Source of the DNA: Ruminiclostridium cellulolyticum H10
GTDB lineage: Bacteria > Bacillota > Clostridia > Acetivibrionales > DSM-1351
Assembly (NCBI RefSeq): GCF_000022065.1
Contig: NC_011898.1
Coordinates: forward strand, 3,165,501-3,229,500
Direction: 5' to 3'
Length of the DNA stretch: 64,000 nt
Below the pieces are notes generated by a model. That model had not been told where the DNA came from. It made no database searches and worked only from the letters and a program-made list of their open reading frames with translations. Position 1 is the first letter of the stretch; each line of letters starts with the position of its first letter. This document shows, piece by piece, positions 54,884 to 62,958 of the stretch. A program made the translations under genes and the position numbers.

Positions 54884-55770
54884 TTAATATATAAACTCTT
54901 CGCTATCTATCTTTGTAGAAAAATATCTTAGTCTGTCTTCATTTTTATAACAAATTGTACTATACGAATTAAAGATTTGAATTCTATCAACTTTATTCCT
55001 GATAGCACTTTCATCATTATCACCATTCTCACATATCGTTTCGTTAAGTATTTTCTTAATCCATTCTTCATCCAAAGTAGGTGTGTGAGGGCATGCCTCT
55101 TTACCTTTTTCTGTCCTTGTAGTACAGCGTCAGACTACCTTGTCCTTCTCCGATAAGATGCATCATAATCTCCACATACTGTCAAATTACCCAAGATATG
55201 TTTGCTATTGTATTTACTACCGTTGGCTTCCACTGTGCCATCTTCTTTATGAATTGATCTTGCTCTCCGTGCCAGTTGCAGTCTTTATCCCCTGAGATTC
55301 CAAGAAAGACTTTATTTGTTCGAATGACAGGCCCTGCAAATATAGGTCAAATAGAATCTCGAATTCTTTATCCGCTTCGATTGAATCCAACTTCTCATTT
55401 TCAAAATGCATGTTGATTCCTAGCTCTCTTAAAAATCTTATAATCTTTAAAACCTCCAGAGTATCTATCGACACTCTGCTGATTGACTTTGTTATAATGT
55501 AACCGATTTTCCCTTTCGCCGCTTTCCTAATCATTTTATCCAGCCCATTTCTGCCTCTTCGGTACAACCTACTTTTAATGTCATGGAACACCCCTGCAAA
55601 AATCCATTTGGGATGCTTTGTATCATCTTGTAGGTTTTTATCTGAGTCTCAAGACTGCACATCTGTTCCGCACCAGATGTGCTTACTCTACAATAGGTGG
55701 CAACATTGAGCTTTTTATTCTCTCTGGGTGTAGCCGGTATAATCCTTACATTTTACATTTTTCATTTGCC
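54884..55770 (-). pseudogene. Serine recombinase (large resolvase family), heavily decayed
   Basis: In 5'-3' order on the minus strand the pieces are: the catalytic N-terminus IPATPRENKKLNVATYCRVS with the nucleophile Ser of TYCRVSTSGAEQ; WIFAGVF; RRGRNGLDKMIRKAAKGKIG and YIITKSISRVS; LYLQGLSFEQIKSFLESQGI; the zinc-ribbon remnant NLTVCGDYDASYRRRT; ACPHTPTLDEEWIKKIL; and the C-terminal VDRIQIFNSYSTICYKNEDR. These lie in several frames with deletions between them. Intact relatives have 500-550 residues. It marks an old integrative element that can no longer move. Confidence 0.8.
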
Positions 55771-55850
55771 TTCCAAAGTCATTTTAATTCTTTCACATAT
55801 TTTCTTCAATAGATTACTGTAATTCCTATAATATAGCTGATATTTACAAT

Positions 55851-55970
55851 TTACGATTTATTGATGCGGATAAACCTCTTAGATAATATCTCTTCCTCTA
55901 ATTCATACAGCTTTTTCTTAATTCTGTAACTCTTACCATCAAGTGTATTTGGATAGGTATCATTGCAAAA
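55851..55970 (-). pseudogene. LytTR DNA-binding domain fragment
   Basis: The minus strand encodes NTLDGKSYRIKKKLYELEEE and ILSKRFIRINKS, then stops. This is the middle of a LytTR domain (the stretch around F-I-R-I-N-K-S). The rest of the gene is missing on both sides. It overlaps the IS4 remnant on the other strand by a few bases. Confidence 0.55.
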
Positions 55971-56229
55971 ACCCAAGTATTTTCCTTTTCGATCGGGTTA
56001 TCCATCATATGAAGTTTTCAAAAAATTGATAGACAACGATTTATTATTTCTTATTAGACTTCCTTCCAGTTTCAAAAAGCTCATTAATACCGAAAAGGAA
56101 CAGGCTTTGAAAAAGTACCATTTTTATAGGTGCTTGAATAATCACCCCTGTAGCTCCAGAAGAAAAGTTTTATTGACCCATCCTTCCATTCCAATCAAGT
56201 CCGGCGTCACAGTAATTGTGAAAGCATAA
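55963..56229 (+). pseudogene. IS4-type transposase fragment
   Basis: This 88-codon frame contains RSGYPSYEVFKKLIDNDLLF and LIRLPSSFKKLI, matching the D-R-G-Y-P-S-Y-E-L-F ... F-L-I-R region of IS4-family DDE transposases; the Asp is replaced. Later residues do not align and the rest of the gene is absent. The adjacent IS110 element may have inserted into it. Confidence 0.6.
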
Positions 56230-56364
56230 TATAAAAATCGAGTAGGAGCATTCCTGTAAGTAAGAAAAATGGTCTTTGAAAAAATTAATACCCTCACGTA
56301 AAATATGAAATGTGCTGAACACCACAAATGAAGGCACAAATCAAATAAACGGAGGGTAACTAAT

Positions 56365-57648
56365 ATGAATTGTACACAAAACAATAAGTTAATGCAAATC
56401 ACACCTGAAACAATGGTGGTTGGAGTAGATATCGGTAGCGAGGTCCACTTCGCCAGGGCTTTTGATTTCAGAGGATTTGAATTTTCTAAAAGAGCATTTA
56501 GGTTTGAGAATACAAGAGAGGGTTTCAATGCCTTTGATATTTGGGTTACAGACCTGATGAAGAGAAATCAAAAGACAAAAACATTCGTAGGAATGGAGCC
56601 CACCGGGCATTACTGGTATGGGTTTGGAAGTCACTTGCAGAACATGGGTGTAGAGTTTGGTATGGTTAATCCTTACCATGTAAAACGCTCAAAGGAACTA
56701 GATGATAACACCCCAAGCAAGCATGACCGTAAAGATCCAAAAACGATTGCAATGCTAGTCAAGGACGGAAGATATCTAATACCGTACATGCCTGAAGGTG
56801 TATATCGAGAAATAAGAAATCTGATGGAATTACGCAGGCAAAATGTTGTGCAGTTGATTAGCATACAAAATAGAGTAAAACGATGGTTAGCAATATACTT
56901 TCCTGAGTTTAGTACTGTTTTCAAGAAATGGACTGGAAAGGCGGCGTTGCTTACACTGAAGCATTTTCCTACTCCACAGGCAGTAATTAAAACAGGTGAG
57001 GAAAAAATAGTAGCAACATGGAAAGAGGAAGTCAAAAGAGCGGTTGGACATAAACATGCCCAGAAGCTCATAAAAGCAGCAGAAGAATCCATTGGACTAA
57101 AGCATGGTCTGGAATCAGCAGTTCTGGAGATTGAAACTCTTCTAGACGAATATATGATTCATGGTCACAGGCTTGAGCTGATAATGCAAAAAGTAGAAGC
57201 ACAAGTAAAAGAAATTCCGAGTGCAAGTATGCTTTTAGGTATAAAAGGAATAGGAATTGTAGCTGTGGCAGGGTTCTTAGGTGCTGTAGGAGATATTAGT
57301 AGATTTGATGCTCCAGAGCAAATAGTAAAACTATTTGGGTTAAACCTAAGAGAAAACAGCTCTGGCAAGCATCAAGGCAAAACAACAATAACCAGAAGGG
57401 GACGCTCTGACGGCAGATATGCCATATTTCAAGCAGTATTGCCATTAGTAGCTAGAAACCCTGAATTTAGGCAGTTGCACCTATACTACATTAATAGAGA
57501 TAACAAGCCACTTAAGAAAATGCAGTCAATAGTAGCCTTATGCGGCAAGTTGATAAGAGTATTTTATGCAATACTAAAAACAGGTAGCCACTATGATGCT
57601 GAAAAGATGATGAACGATATTAAAAGACCAATGATGAAGGCAGCATAG
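56365..57648 (+). CDS. IS110-family DEDD transposase (recombinase)
   Basis: This 427-residue protein has the RuvC-like DEDD domain: Asp22 in VGVDIGSEVH, Glu78 in FVGMEPTGHYW, and Asp121/Asp124 in SKHDRKDPKTIAML. A long coiled-coil region follows (about 150-290). The Tnp20 domain (about 290-400) has IPSASMLLGIKGIGIVAVAG, VKLFGLNLRENSSGKHQGKT and ALCGKLIRVFYAILKTG. Members of this family recombine DNA guided by a bridge (seek) RNA from the element's noncoding part. The length is normal and there are no frameshifts. ATG 56365 has GGAGGG upstream. Confidence 0.95.
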   Translation: MNCTQNNKLMQITPETMVVGVDIGSEVHFARAFDFRGFEFSKRAFRFENTREGFNAFDIWVTDLMKRNQKTKTFVGMEPTGHYWYGFGSHLQNMGVEFGMVNPYHVKRSKELDDNTPSKHDRKDPKTIAMLVKDGRYLIPYMPEGVYREIRNLMELRRQNVVQLISIQNRVKRWLAIYFPEFSTVFKKWTGKAALLTLKHFPTPQAVIKTGEEKIVATWKEEVKRAVGHKHAQKLIKAAEESIGLKHGLESAVLEIETLLDEYMIHGHRLELIMQKVEAQVKEIPSASMLLGIKGIGIVAVAGFLGAVGDISRFDAPEQIVKLFGLNLRENSSGKHQGKTTITRRGRSDGRYAIFQAVLPLVARNPEFRQLHLYYINRDNKPLKKMQSIVALCGKLIRVFYAILKTGSHYDAEKMMNDIKRPMMKAA

Positions 57649-57960
57649 CCTACTGATTTGAGGACTATGCCATAAAGAATCTGAAACCAATGACTGCGAG
57701 TAACGGATATATGGTAAGAAAAAGTGATGTTTAAAGTGTATCGATTAGTTTTAGAAGAGCATTGACAATTGAGAGCCGGGATAGTCAGGTTGAATATTTT
57801 CCATTAGGGCACGACCCAGTTTAGGAGCATGACTGACATTCCACCTCTGGACAAGACAGGACGAAGGAATTTAGGGCATGACCCAGTGAGACATAGGAGG
57901 TTTGTCGCCAGAGACATGTGGAAGCCATTGGCGTGATAGCAAAAAACAAGCGCAGTCTAG
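57649..57960 (+). ncRNA. Candidate bridge/seek RNA region of the IS110 element
   Basis: The 3' tail after the transposase stop is noncoding in all frames, GC-richer than flanking DNA and has internal repeats: TTAGGGCAYGACCCAGT occurs at 57804-57820 and 57871-57887. Known IS1111-type members of this family keep their guide RNA downstream of the transposase gene. I infer the same here from place and structure; no folding was done. Confidence 0.45.
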
Positions 57961-58088
57961 CCGAAGGCTAACCAGTATAATCCAGTATTATACTAATACA
58001 GAATATTTGTCCAAATAACGCTCTCGGGTTGATATGAAATTCTAAGATTAAGCGAGATAATACGAGTAAATGAAAGATATTATAAGGA

Positions 58089-58157
58089 GGTAGGTAATTA
58101 TTTTACCTACCGACCTCTCACACCACCGTACGTACCGTTCGGTATACGGCGGTTCAA
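58089..58157 (-). ncRNA. Group II intron domains V and VI
   Basis: Domain V on the minus strand runs from GAACCGCCGTATACCGAACG through GTACGTACGGTGG and folds into the usual long stem with a short loop. Domain VI is GGTAGGTAA / TTACCTACC around a 5-nt loop. The intron 3' end should lie at about 58083. Confidence 0.7.
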
Positions 58158-58232
58158 TAGGAATTAACATACTTTCATATACGTGTCATAAAGAGAAATT
58201 AATCCTGCGTCTCAACCACTCGTCCAGTGTTT

Positions 58233-58240
58233 TCGTTAAC
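58233..58240 (+). repeat. Target duplication TCGTTAAC, left copy
   Basis: The 8-bp direct repeat flanks the IS256 element. Joining the outer sequences at one copy restores the maturase frame (LADMKKL-TKTLDEW). Confidence 0.8.
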
Positions 58241-58348
58241 GATAACGTATAATAGGTTTCGCAAATTCGAATAAAAAAGGACAGATTTACAGTCATTTGG
58301 TAGAATTAAGTTACCATACAAAATATACCAAAAAAGGAGACTGTAAAT

Positions 58349-59545
58349 ATGTCCGAAAAAATTATACAACTAAATGAAGGAATCATCAAGGAAGAACTGA
58401 AAAACCTGGTTAGGAGTAGTGTTGAGGAAACATTAAACAACCTGCTCGATAAAGAGGCTGAAGACTTAACCAATGCTGCAAAATACGAGCGTACACAGGA
58501 ACGACAAGGCTATCGCTCAGGTCATTACACCCGTAGTTTACAAACCACATCAGGTGAAGTAACTCTAAGAGTTCCTAAGCTAAAGGGCGTGCCTTTTGAG
58601 ACAGCAATAATCGAAAGATATCGCCGCCGAGAAAGTTCAGTTGAAGAAGCCTTAATTGAAATGTATCTGGCCGGTGTTTCAGTTCGTCGTGTAGAAGATA
58701 TTACTGAGGCTCTTTGGGGAACTAAAGTATCTCCCGGAACAATAAGTGAACTAAATAAGAAAGCCTATGTACATATTGAAAACTGGCGAAACCGCCCTTT
58801 GCAGGACGGTAAATACCCATATGTATATGTAGACGGTATATATCTAAAACGTAACTGGGGCGGTGAATATGAAAATGTGTCTATTCTTGTAGCGATTGCT
58901 GTAAATCAAGAGGGCTACCGTGAGGTTATCGGTGCCAGAGAAGGGATGAAAGAGGACAAGGCCAGTTGGAAGGAATTCTTACAATGGCTTAAAGGTCGTG
59001 GACTAGATGGTGTAAAACTTATTGTAGGTGATAAATGTTTAGGTATGTTAGAGTCAGTTAACGAAGTGTTTCCAGAAGCTAAATATCAGCGTTGTACCGT
59101 TCATTTTTACCGTAATATTTTTTCTGTAACACCGCGATCAAAGATGAAACTTGTGGCAAAAATGCTTAAGGCGATTCATGCACAGGAAAGCAAGGCATCA
59201 GCTCGTGAGAAGGCCAAATTGGTAGCGGAAGAATTAAAGTCCATGAAACTAAGAGAGGCAGCTAAAAAATTGGAGGATGGAATTGAAGAAACTCTTACTT
59301 ATATGGAATTCCCTTATGAGCATTGGACAAGAATCCGTACTAACAATACAATTGAACGCCTGAATCGGGAGATTCGCCGACGGACTAGAGTAGTTGGTAC
59401 TTTCCCCGACGGAAATTCAGCCTTAGTGCTGGTATGTGCCCGACTACGGCACGTTGCAGGTACACAATGGGGCAGCAAGAAGTATCTGAACATGAAGCAT
59501 TTAGAAAACATGGATTCTGATGAGTCCGATTTCATAGCAGGTTAA
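58349..59545 (+). CDS. IS256-family transposase
   Basis: This 398-residue DDE transposase is of the mutator (IS256) type. It has RQGYRSGHYTRSLQTTSGEV, then LRVPKLKG early on. The first catalytic Asp is in YPYVYVDGIYLKRNWGG (about 167); the second is in VKLIVGDKCLGM (about 230), where most relatives have SDGHKGL; the C-x2-H motif is in YQRCTVHFYRN; and the catalytic Glu is in RTNNTIERLNREIRRRTRVV (about 335). Length is normal and the frame is intact. ATG 58349 has AAAGGAG upstream. Confidence 0.95.
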   Translation: MSEKIIQLNEGIIKEELKNLVRSSVEETLNNLLDKEAEDLTNAAKYERTQERQGYRSGHYTRSLQTTSGEVTLRVPKLKGVPFETAIIERYRRRESSVEEALIEMYLAGVSVRRVEDITEALWGTKVSPGTISELNKKAYVHIENWRNRPLQDGKYPYVYVDGIYLKRNWGGEYENVSILVAIAVNQEGYREVIGAREGMKEDKASWKEFLQWLKGRGLDGVKLIVGDKCLGMLESVNEVFPEAKYQRCTVHFYRNIFSVTPRSKMKLVAKMLKAIHAQESKASAREKAKLVAEELKSMKLREAAKKLEDGIEETLTYMEFPYEHWTRIRTNNTIERLNREIRRRTRVVGTFPDGNSALVLVCARLRHVAGTQWGSKKYLNMKHLENMDSDESDFIAG

Positions 59546-59586
59546 CTGCTAGAGAATTGACTTCACTTGACAGTATCTGAATAATG

Positions 59587-60824
59587 TTGGGCAATATCTC
59601 CTCTGGACAATAATTAAATTGTAGGAGGAGATTTCAATTATGACAGCACAAGATCGTATAGTTAAAAACAAAATGAGCCTGATTGAGTTGGCCGAATATC
59701 TTCAAAACGTAAGTGAAGCATGTAAAATTCATGGAGTCAGCAGACAGCACTTCTATGATATTAAGAAAGCTTACGAGGAAAATGGTCTGGAAGGATTAAA
59801 GGACAAGACCAGAAGAAAGCCTTGTATGAAAAACAGGGTTGCTCCAGAAACTGAGGAAGCCGTATTAAGAATAGCATATGAAAAGCCGGCATACGGGCAG
59901 CTCAGGGCAAGTAACGAACTGAGAAAACAAGGAGTTCTTGTATCAGCCGGAGGGGTAAGATCAATCTGGCAGAGATATAATATAGAAACCTTTGACAAGA
60001 GACTCAAAAAGCTTGAAGAAAAGGCTGCCAAGGAAGGCATACTTTACACTGAAGATCAGCTCGCTGCTCTGGAAAAGGCACAGCAGGAAAAGAATATATC
60101 CATAGACGAGATAGATACCCAGCACCCGGGATATTTGCTGGCACAGGACACTTTCTATGTGGGCTATATCAAAGGTGTTGGACGTATATATCAGCAAACT
60201 GCCATAGATACTTATTCGGCAGTGGGATTCGCAAAATTATATACAGCCAAGGTACCAGTAACAGCAGCAGATATATTAAATGACAGAGTCTTACCGTTCT
60301 TTGAGAATCATATGATACCGATAATGAGAGTACTCACAGACAGAGGAACGGAGTACTGTGGAGCACCTGAGAAACACTTGTATGAGTTATTTCTGCAGAT
60401 GAACGACATTGAGCACACAATGACAAAGGCTAAAAGCCCTCAAACAAACGGTATATGCGAGCGTTTTAACCAAACAATTCTGAATGAATTTTATAAACCC
60501 GCATTCCGAAGGACAATGTATAAATCAGTTGAACAAATGCAGGAGGATTTGGATTTTTATATGCTGGAATACAACGAAGAGCGAACACATCAGGGGAAAA
60601 GGTGTAAAGGCAAGACGCCGATGCAGACATTTCTTGACAGCTTGCCTCTTGCCCGAGAGAAGCTCCTGAATGATCCTGCGAGTTAATTTGTAGGGTCTAG
60701 CCCGCCCGGCGATGAGGGCAAAAAAGATATCAGACCAGGCGCCGGTTTGACATAGAAAGGCACCTCCATATTGGAAGTGCCGAATAAACAAAACTTAATA
60801 TTTCCCAGAGGAGTGTCAACCCAA
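59587..60824 (+). mobile_element. IS481-family insertion sequence nested in the IS256 element
   Basis: The ends form an imperfect inverted repeat: TTGGG, 11 bp later CTCCTCTGG, then AATA and TTAA, read inwards from 59588 and from 60824. The transposase gene is intact. The insertion lies between the IS256 transposase stop and the IS256 right end. No target duplication could be fixed. Confidence 0.75.
59640..60686 (+). CDS. IS481-family transposase
   Basis: This 348-residue transposase has an N-terminal helix-turn-helix (about 15-75: VSEACKIHGVSRQHFYDIKK) and an integrase core. The Asp residues are in YLLAQDTFYVGYIKG (about 175) and RVLTDRGTEYCG (about 237), and the Glu is in SPQTNGICERFNQTILNEF (about 275). 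The C-terminal part DFYMLEYNEERTHQGKRCKG is typical. Full length and intact. ATG 59640 follows GTAGGAGGAG with 10 bp spacing. Confidence 0.95.
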   Translation: MTAQDRIVKNKMSLIELAEYLQNVSEACKIHGVSRQHFYDIKKAYEENGLEGLKDKTRRKPCMKNRVAPETEEAVLRIAYEKPAYGQLRASNELRKQGVLVSAGGVRSIWQRYNIETFDKRLKKLEEKAAKEGILYTEDQLAALEKAQQEKNISIDEIDTQHPGYLLAQDTFYVGYIKGVGRIYQQTAIDTYSAVGFAKLYTAKVPVTAADILNDRVLPFFENHMIPIMRVLTDRGTEYCGAPEKHLYELFLQMNDIEHTMTKAKSPQTNGICERFNQTILNEFYKPAFRRTMYKSVEQMQEDLDFYMLEYNEERTHQGKRCKGKTPMQTFLDSLPLAREKLLNDPAS

Positions 60825-60899
60825 GTACCGTTCAGGACAGGTTAACTTATTTCTACCATATGGCTAAATCTAATTTTGCGAAAAATACTTGACGGTACC

Positions 60900-60907
60900 T
60901 CGTTAAC
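60900..60907 (+). repeat. Target duplication TCGTTAAC, right copy
   Basis: This is the second copy of the 8-bp duplication made by the IS256 insertion into the intron maturase. Confidence 0.8.
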
Positions 60908-61068
60908 TTTTTCATGTCTGCCAATTTAAAGTAGTTTATCCAACCCACCATCTTCTTCTTTATCTTGGTGTATGTTATGTCTATCTGTTTTGTTCTGCTT
61001 CTACCAGTTAACTCTTTTAAATGGCTTTTTAGCTTCTTTACAGACTTTTCATGGACTCTGAACCTCAC
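60908..61068 (-). pseudogene. Group II intron maturase, C-terminal fragment
   Basis: The frame encodes the maturase-specific domain: RFRVHEKSVKKLKSHLKELT, then KIKKKMVGWINYFKLADMKK. The open frame runs on to 60853, but those last 16 codons are IS256 end sequence. The next part of the maturase (TKTLDEWLRRR) is found beyond the insertion at about 58195-58232. The reverse transcriptase domains are missing. Confidence 0.8.
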
Positions 61069-61198
61069 TCCACCCTTTGCTTGGTAAAATGATTCCTCGT
61101 CACCGAGGACACCCTTGCTCTTGGCTAACGGTTGGCACTATCAACCCCCGTATCGGACTTTCACCGACGAGAAAACGCCTATGCTGGGCGCACAACGA

Positions 61199-61236
61199 GC
61201 AAGACACTCTACGAAATTTAACGTAGGGTGTCTTGC
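61199..61236 (-). terminator. Terminator-like hairpin, probable group II intron target
   Basis: GCAAGACACCCTACG pairs with CGTAGAGTGTCTTGC around an 8-nt loop. It lies about 105 bp downstream of the AraC gene stop and is followed by TCGTT and then at once by the intron 5' end (61193). The usual T-run seems to have been interrupted by the intron. Confidence 0.75.
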
Positions 61237-61340
61237 TTACTCATAGTTCCATTCTGATTATAGGCATAAAAGCATTCATTTTCACAATATTGTGCAAACT
61301 GTTTATTCAAATGCCATGCCTTTTAAAGCACATGACAATA

Positions 61341-62195
61341 TTATTTTTTCTTTACAGGAATCCAAATTTCACAGAAACCATTCTTGTGTTTCGCCAATCC
61401 GTAATACATTTCGAATTGAATGCCTTCAATTGCTTCAAACTCAGATGTAGGAAACCACTCTGTAAAAATACGTTTCCAAATACTCTGCGTCTCACATTCA
61501 GGCACATCAAATATTGCCCATGTTGATGGAGGAACAACGAGCGTTGTGAACCTTGAAGGGATTGATAAATCCTTCGGCAAATAATTACATAACATGTACT
61601 TAAATGTTGTTTCTGAATAGTCATACAATGCAGAAATCGTATAATTATCATCAAAACGGCCTAAAAGATTATTAATAGCATCTGTTGTACCGTCATCATC
61701 ACATCTTTTAAAAAATAATGGGACCTGATCAAATGCTTTTTCTTGGTCTGTGCTAATTTCAGTGTAAACACCAAATACATTAAAAGCCTCTCTTTGTTCA
61801 ATACGATAATTCATTTCAGTATCTCCTTTAATTGATATAGAGAAGGTCATTTTAGGAAAGGCTTTAAGTGAAATACCAATATCGCGTGCTGATGTTGGCA
61901 TTACTCCATGTAGTTTTTTAAACGCTCGACTAAATGCTTCAGGCGATTCATATCCATATTTAAAGGCCACATCAATAACTTTAATATCACTTGTCTGCAA
62001 TTCAAAGGCAGCTAAGGTCAAGCGCCTACGCCTTATATACTCAGACAGTGGCACATCAGTGATAGATGAGAACATTCTTTGAAAATGATACGTTGAGCAG
62101 CAAGCAATTTGAGCAGCTTTATTATACGAAATTTTATCAGCGAGATTTGATTCAATGTAGTCAATCGCCTTATTCATCCTGTTTAGCCAATCCAT
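61341..62195 (-). CDS. AraC-family regulator with GyrI-like effector domain
   Basis: I choose ATG 62195 (DWLNRMNKAIDYIESNLADK), placed behind AAAGGAGG; TTG 62213 upstream lies before that site. The protein is about 284 residues. Its N-terminal AraC domain (about 5-100) has ISYNKAAQIACCSTYHFQRM and IKVIDVAFKYGYESPEAFSR. The C-terminal GyrI-like domain (about 125-283) ends FEMYYGLAKHKNGFCEIWIP and VKKK. This is the second regulator of this type in the window; its end resembles that of 34319-35206. No obvious target gene is next to it. It is followed by the terminator hairpin at 61199-61236. Confidence 0.9.
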   Translation of the reverse strand: MDWLNRMNKAIDYIESNLADKISYNKAAQIACCSTYHFQRMFSSITDVPLSEYIRRRRLTLAAFELQTSDIKVIDVAFKYGYESPEAFSRAFKKLHGVMPTSARDIGISLKAFPKMTFSISIKGDTEMNYRIEQREAFNVFGVYTEISTDQEKAFDQVPLFFKRCDDDGTTDAINNLLGRFDDNYTISALYDYSETTFKYMLCNYLPKDLSIPSRFTTLVVPPSTWAIFDVPECETQSIWKRIFTEWFPTSEFEAIEGIQFEMYYGLAKHKNGFCEIWIPVKKK

Positions 62196-62213
62196 CAATT
62201 TCCCTCCTTTCAA

Positions 62214-62589
62214 GATTTATATTATCATATTAAGTGTTTGAAGCCTTGCATTTGATTCACGAAGAAATCATGTTCGTTGAAAGACTTAACAAAATCGGGT
62301 CTTATATCCTTGTTATCAATACCTCACATTCAACTTGCCTTGAGGCGTCGTTGATGGTCGCTGATGATAATAAAACGCGAAATGCTTTGTTTTTTGAAGA
62401 AAACGACCCCCGGGGGTCGAAATTCTGATAATTTCATTATACCGTAAAATTTCTTATATTATCTGTAACTATTTGTTTTAGAGAGTTTTACGTTTTTTTA
62501 TAAAACCTACACTCTCCAAAAATCGGTTTGCGCATACCCTCTCCGACTTTTTTCCACGTGTTTCCAATTAGTGCATACCCACCGTAAAA
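62214..62589. other. Intergenic region with GC-rich palindrome
   Basis: This 376-bp spacer has no convincing gene. At 62403-62418 lies the perfect palindrome CGACCCCCGGGGGTCG, striking in AT-rich DNA; on the minus strand it is followed by TTTTCTTC, so it may act as a terminator for transcripts from the right. Confidence 0.5.
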
Positions 62590-62838
62590 TCAAGTACCCG
62601 ACAATAGTAAATCCTTGAGCCATTTCGGCAAGCAGCTCACTTTTTTATACTCCTGAATTTTATTTATCACTTCTGCTGCATCCTCTTCCCGCCAGAATCT
62701 ATCCCTGATATAGCACTTCTGACTACAGTACTTTCGACCATTTGCTCCTAATGATTTGAATTCTGCTCCGCAATATATACTCCTTCTGGGGTATACAGTT
62801 AAAATAATAAAACTGTTTATCAAGAGGGAACATGTCAA
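62590..62838 (-). CDS. Zinc-finger-like fragment, possibly transposon-associated
   Basis: Only the second part of this 82-codon frame looks real: SIYCGAEFKSLGANGRKYCS, then QKCYIRDRFWREEDAAEVIN and a helical end. It carries Cys residues as in C-x2-C ... C-x3-C small zinc fingers that I recall next to IS66-like transposases. The first Cys of the expected first pair is missing. The start (TTG) has no ribosome site and the first 20 residues are hydrophobic and odd. It is probably a fragment. Confidence 0.35.
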   Translation of the reverse strand: MTCSLLINSFIILTVYPRRSIYCGAEFKSLGANGRKYCSQKCYIRDRFWREEDAAEVINKIQEYKKVSCLPKWLKDLLLSGT

Positions 62839-62958
62839 CCTTCAGTCGGAGGATTAGTTTTGTCACTTTTTATCTATGTTATGTGTAATTGGTGAAATTT
62901 GTTCAGTTCTAGGATGTAAAGTACAATCCAAAAGCCCCATTAGTAGTCCCAGGCAAAC

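Larger units (their letters stand above)
56230..58000 (+). mobile_element. IS110-family insertion element, ends not exactly defined
   Basis: The element comprises the transposase gene (56365-57648), about 135 bp of leader and about 320 bp of 3' noncoding DNA. IS110 elements have no clear inverted repeats, so the limits are approximate: the left end lies somewhere between 56230 and 56300 and the right end between 57960 and 58080. The gene is intact, so it may be active. Confidence 0.6.
58241..60899 (+). mobile_element. IS256-family insertion sequence carrying a nested IS481 element
   Basis: The outer ends are imperfect inverted repeats: GATAACGTATAATAGGTTTC at the left and GGTACCGTCAAGTATTTTTC read inwards from the right. 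Both continue into CGCAAA and, further in, GGTAGAAWTAAGTTA. 8-bp duplications lie on both sides (58233-58240, 60900-60907). The transposase gene is intact, but the right part is split by the IS481 element at about 59587-60824. Confidence 0.85.
58083..61193 (-). mobile_element. Degraded group II intron, interrupted by nested IS elements
   Basis: On the minus strand the intron 5' end GTGCGCCCAGCATAGGCG begins at 61193, followed by domain-I sequence. Internal deletion joins this to the maturase tail (60908-61068). After the IS256 insertion the maturase end (TKTLDEWLRRR, about 58195-58232), domain V (58116-58157) and a domain VI hairpin (58089-58111) follow. The reverse transcriptase and most of the ribozyme are gone, so it cannot splice or move. 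Confidence 0.75.

Noticed and set aside
60853-60907. C-terminal residues of the apparent maturase ORF (TRYRQVFFAKLDLAIW)
   Set aside because: They are encoded by the right end of the IS256 element and its target duplication, not by the intron.
62234-62428. Plus-strand 64-codon frame
   Set aside because: No ribosome site, begins in the AraC promoter region and ends in the GC-rich palindrome; it looks like chance.
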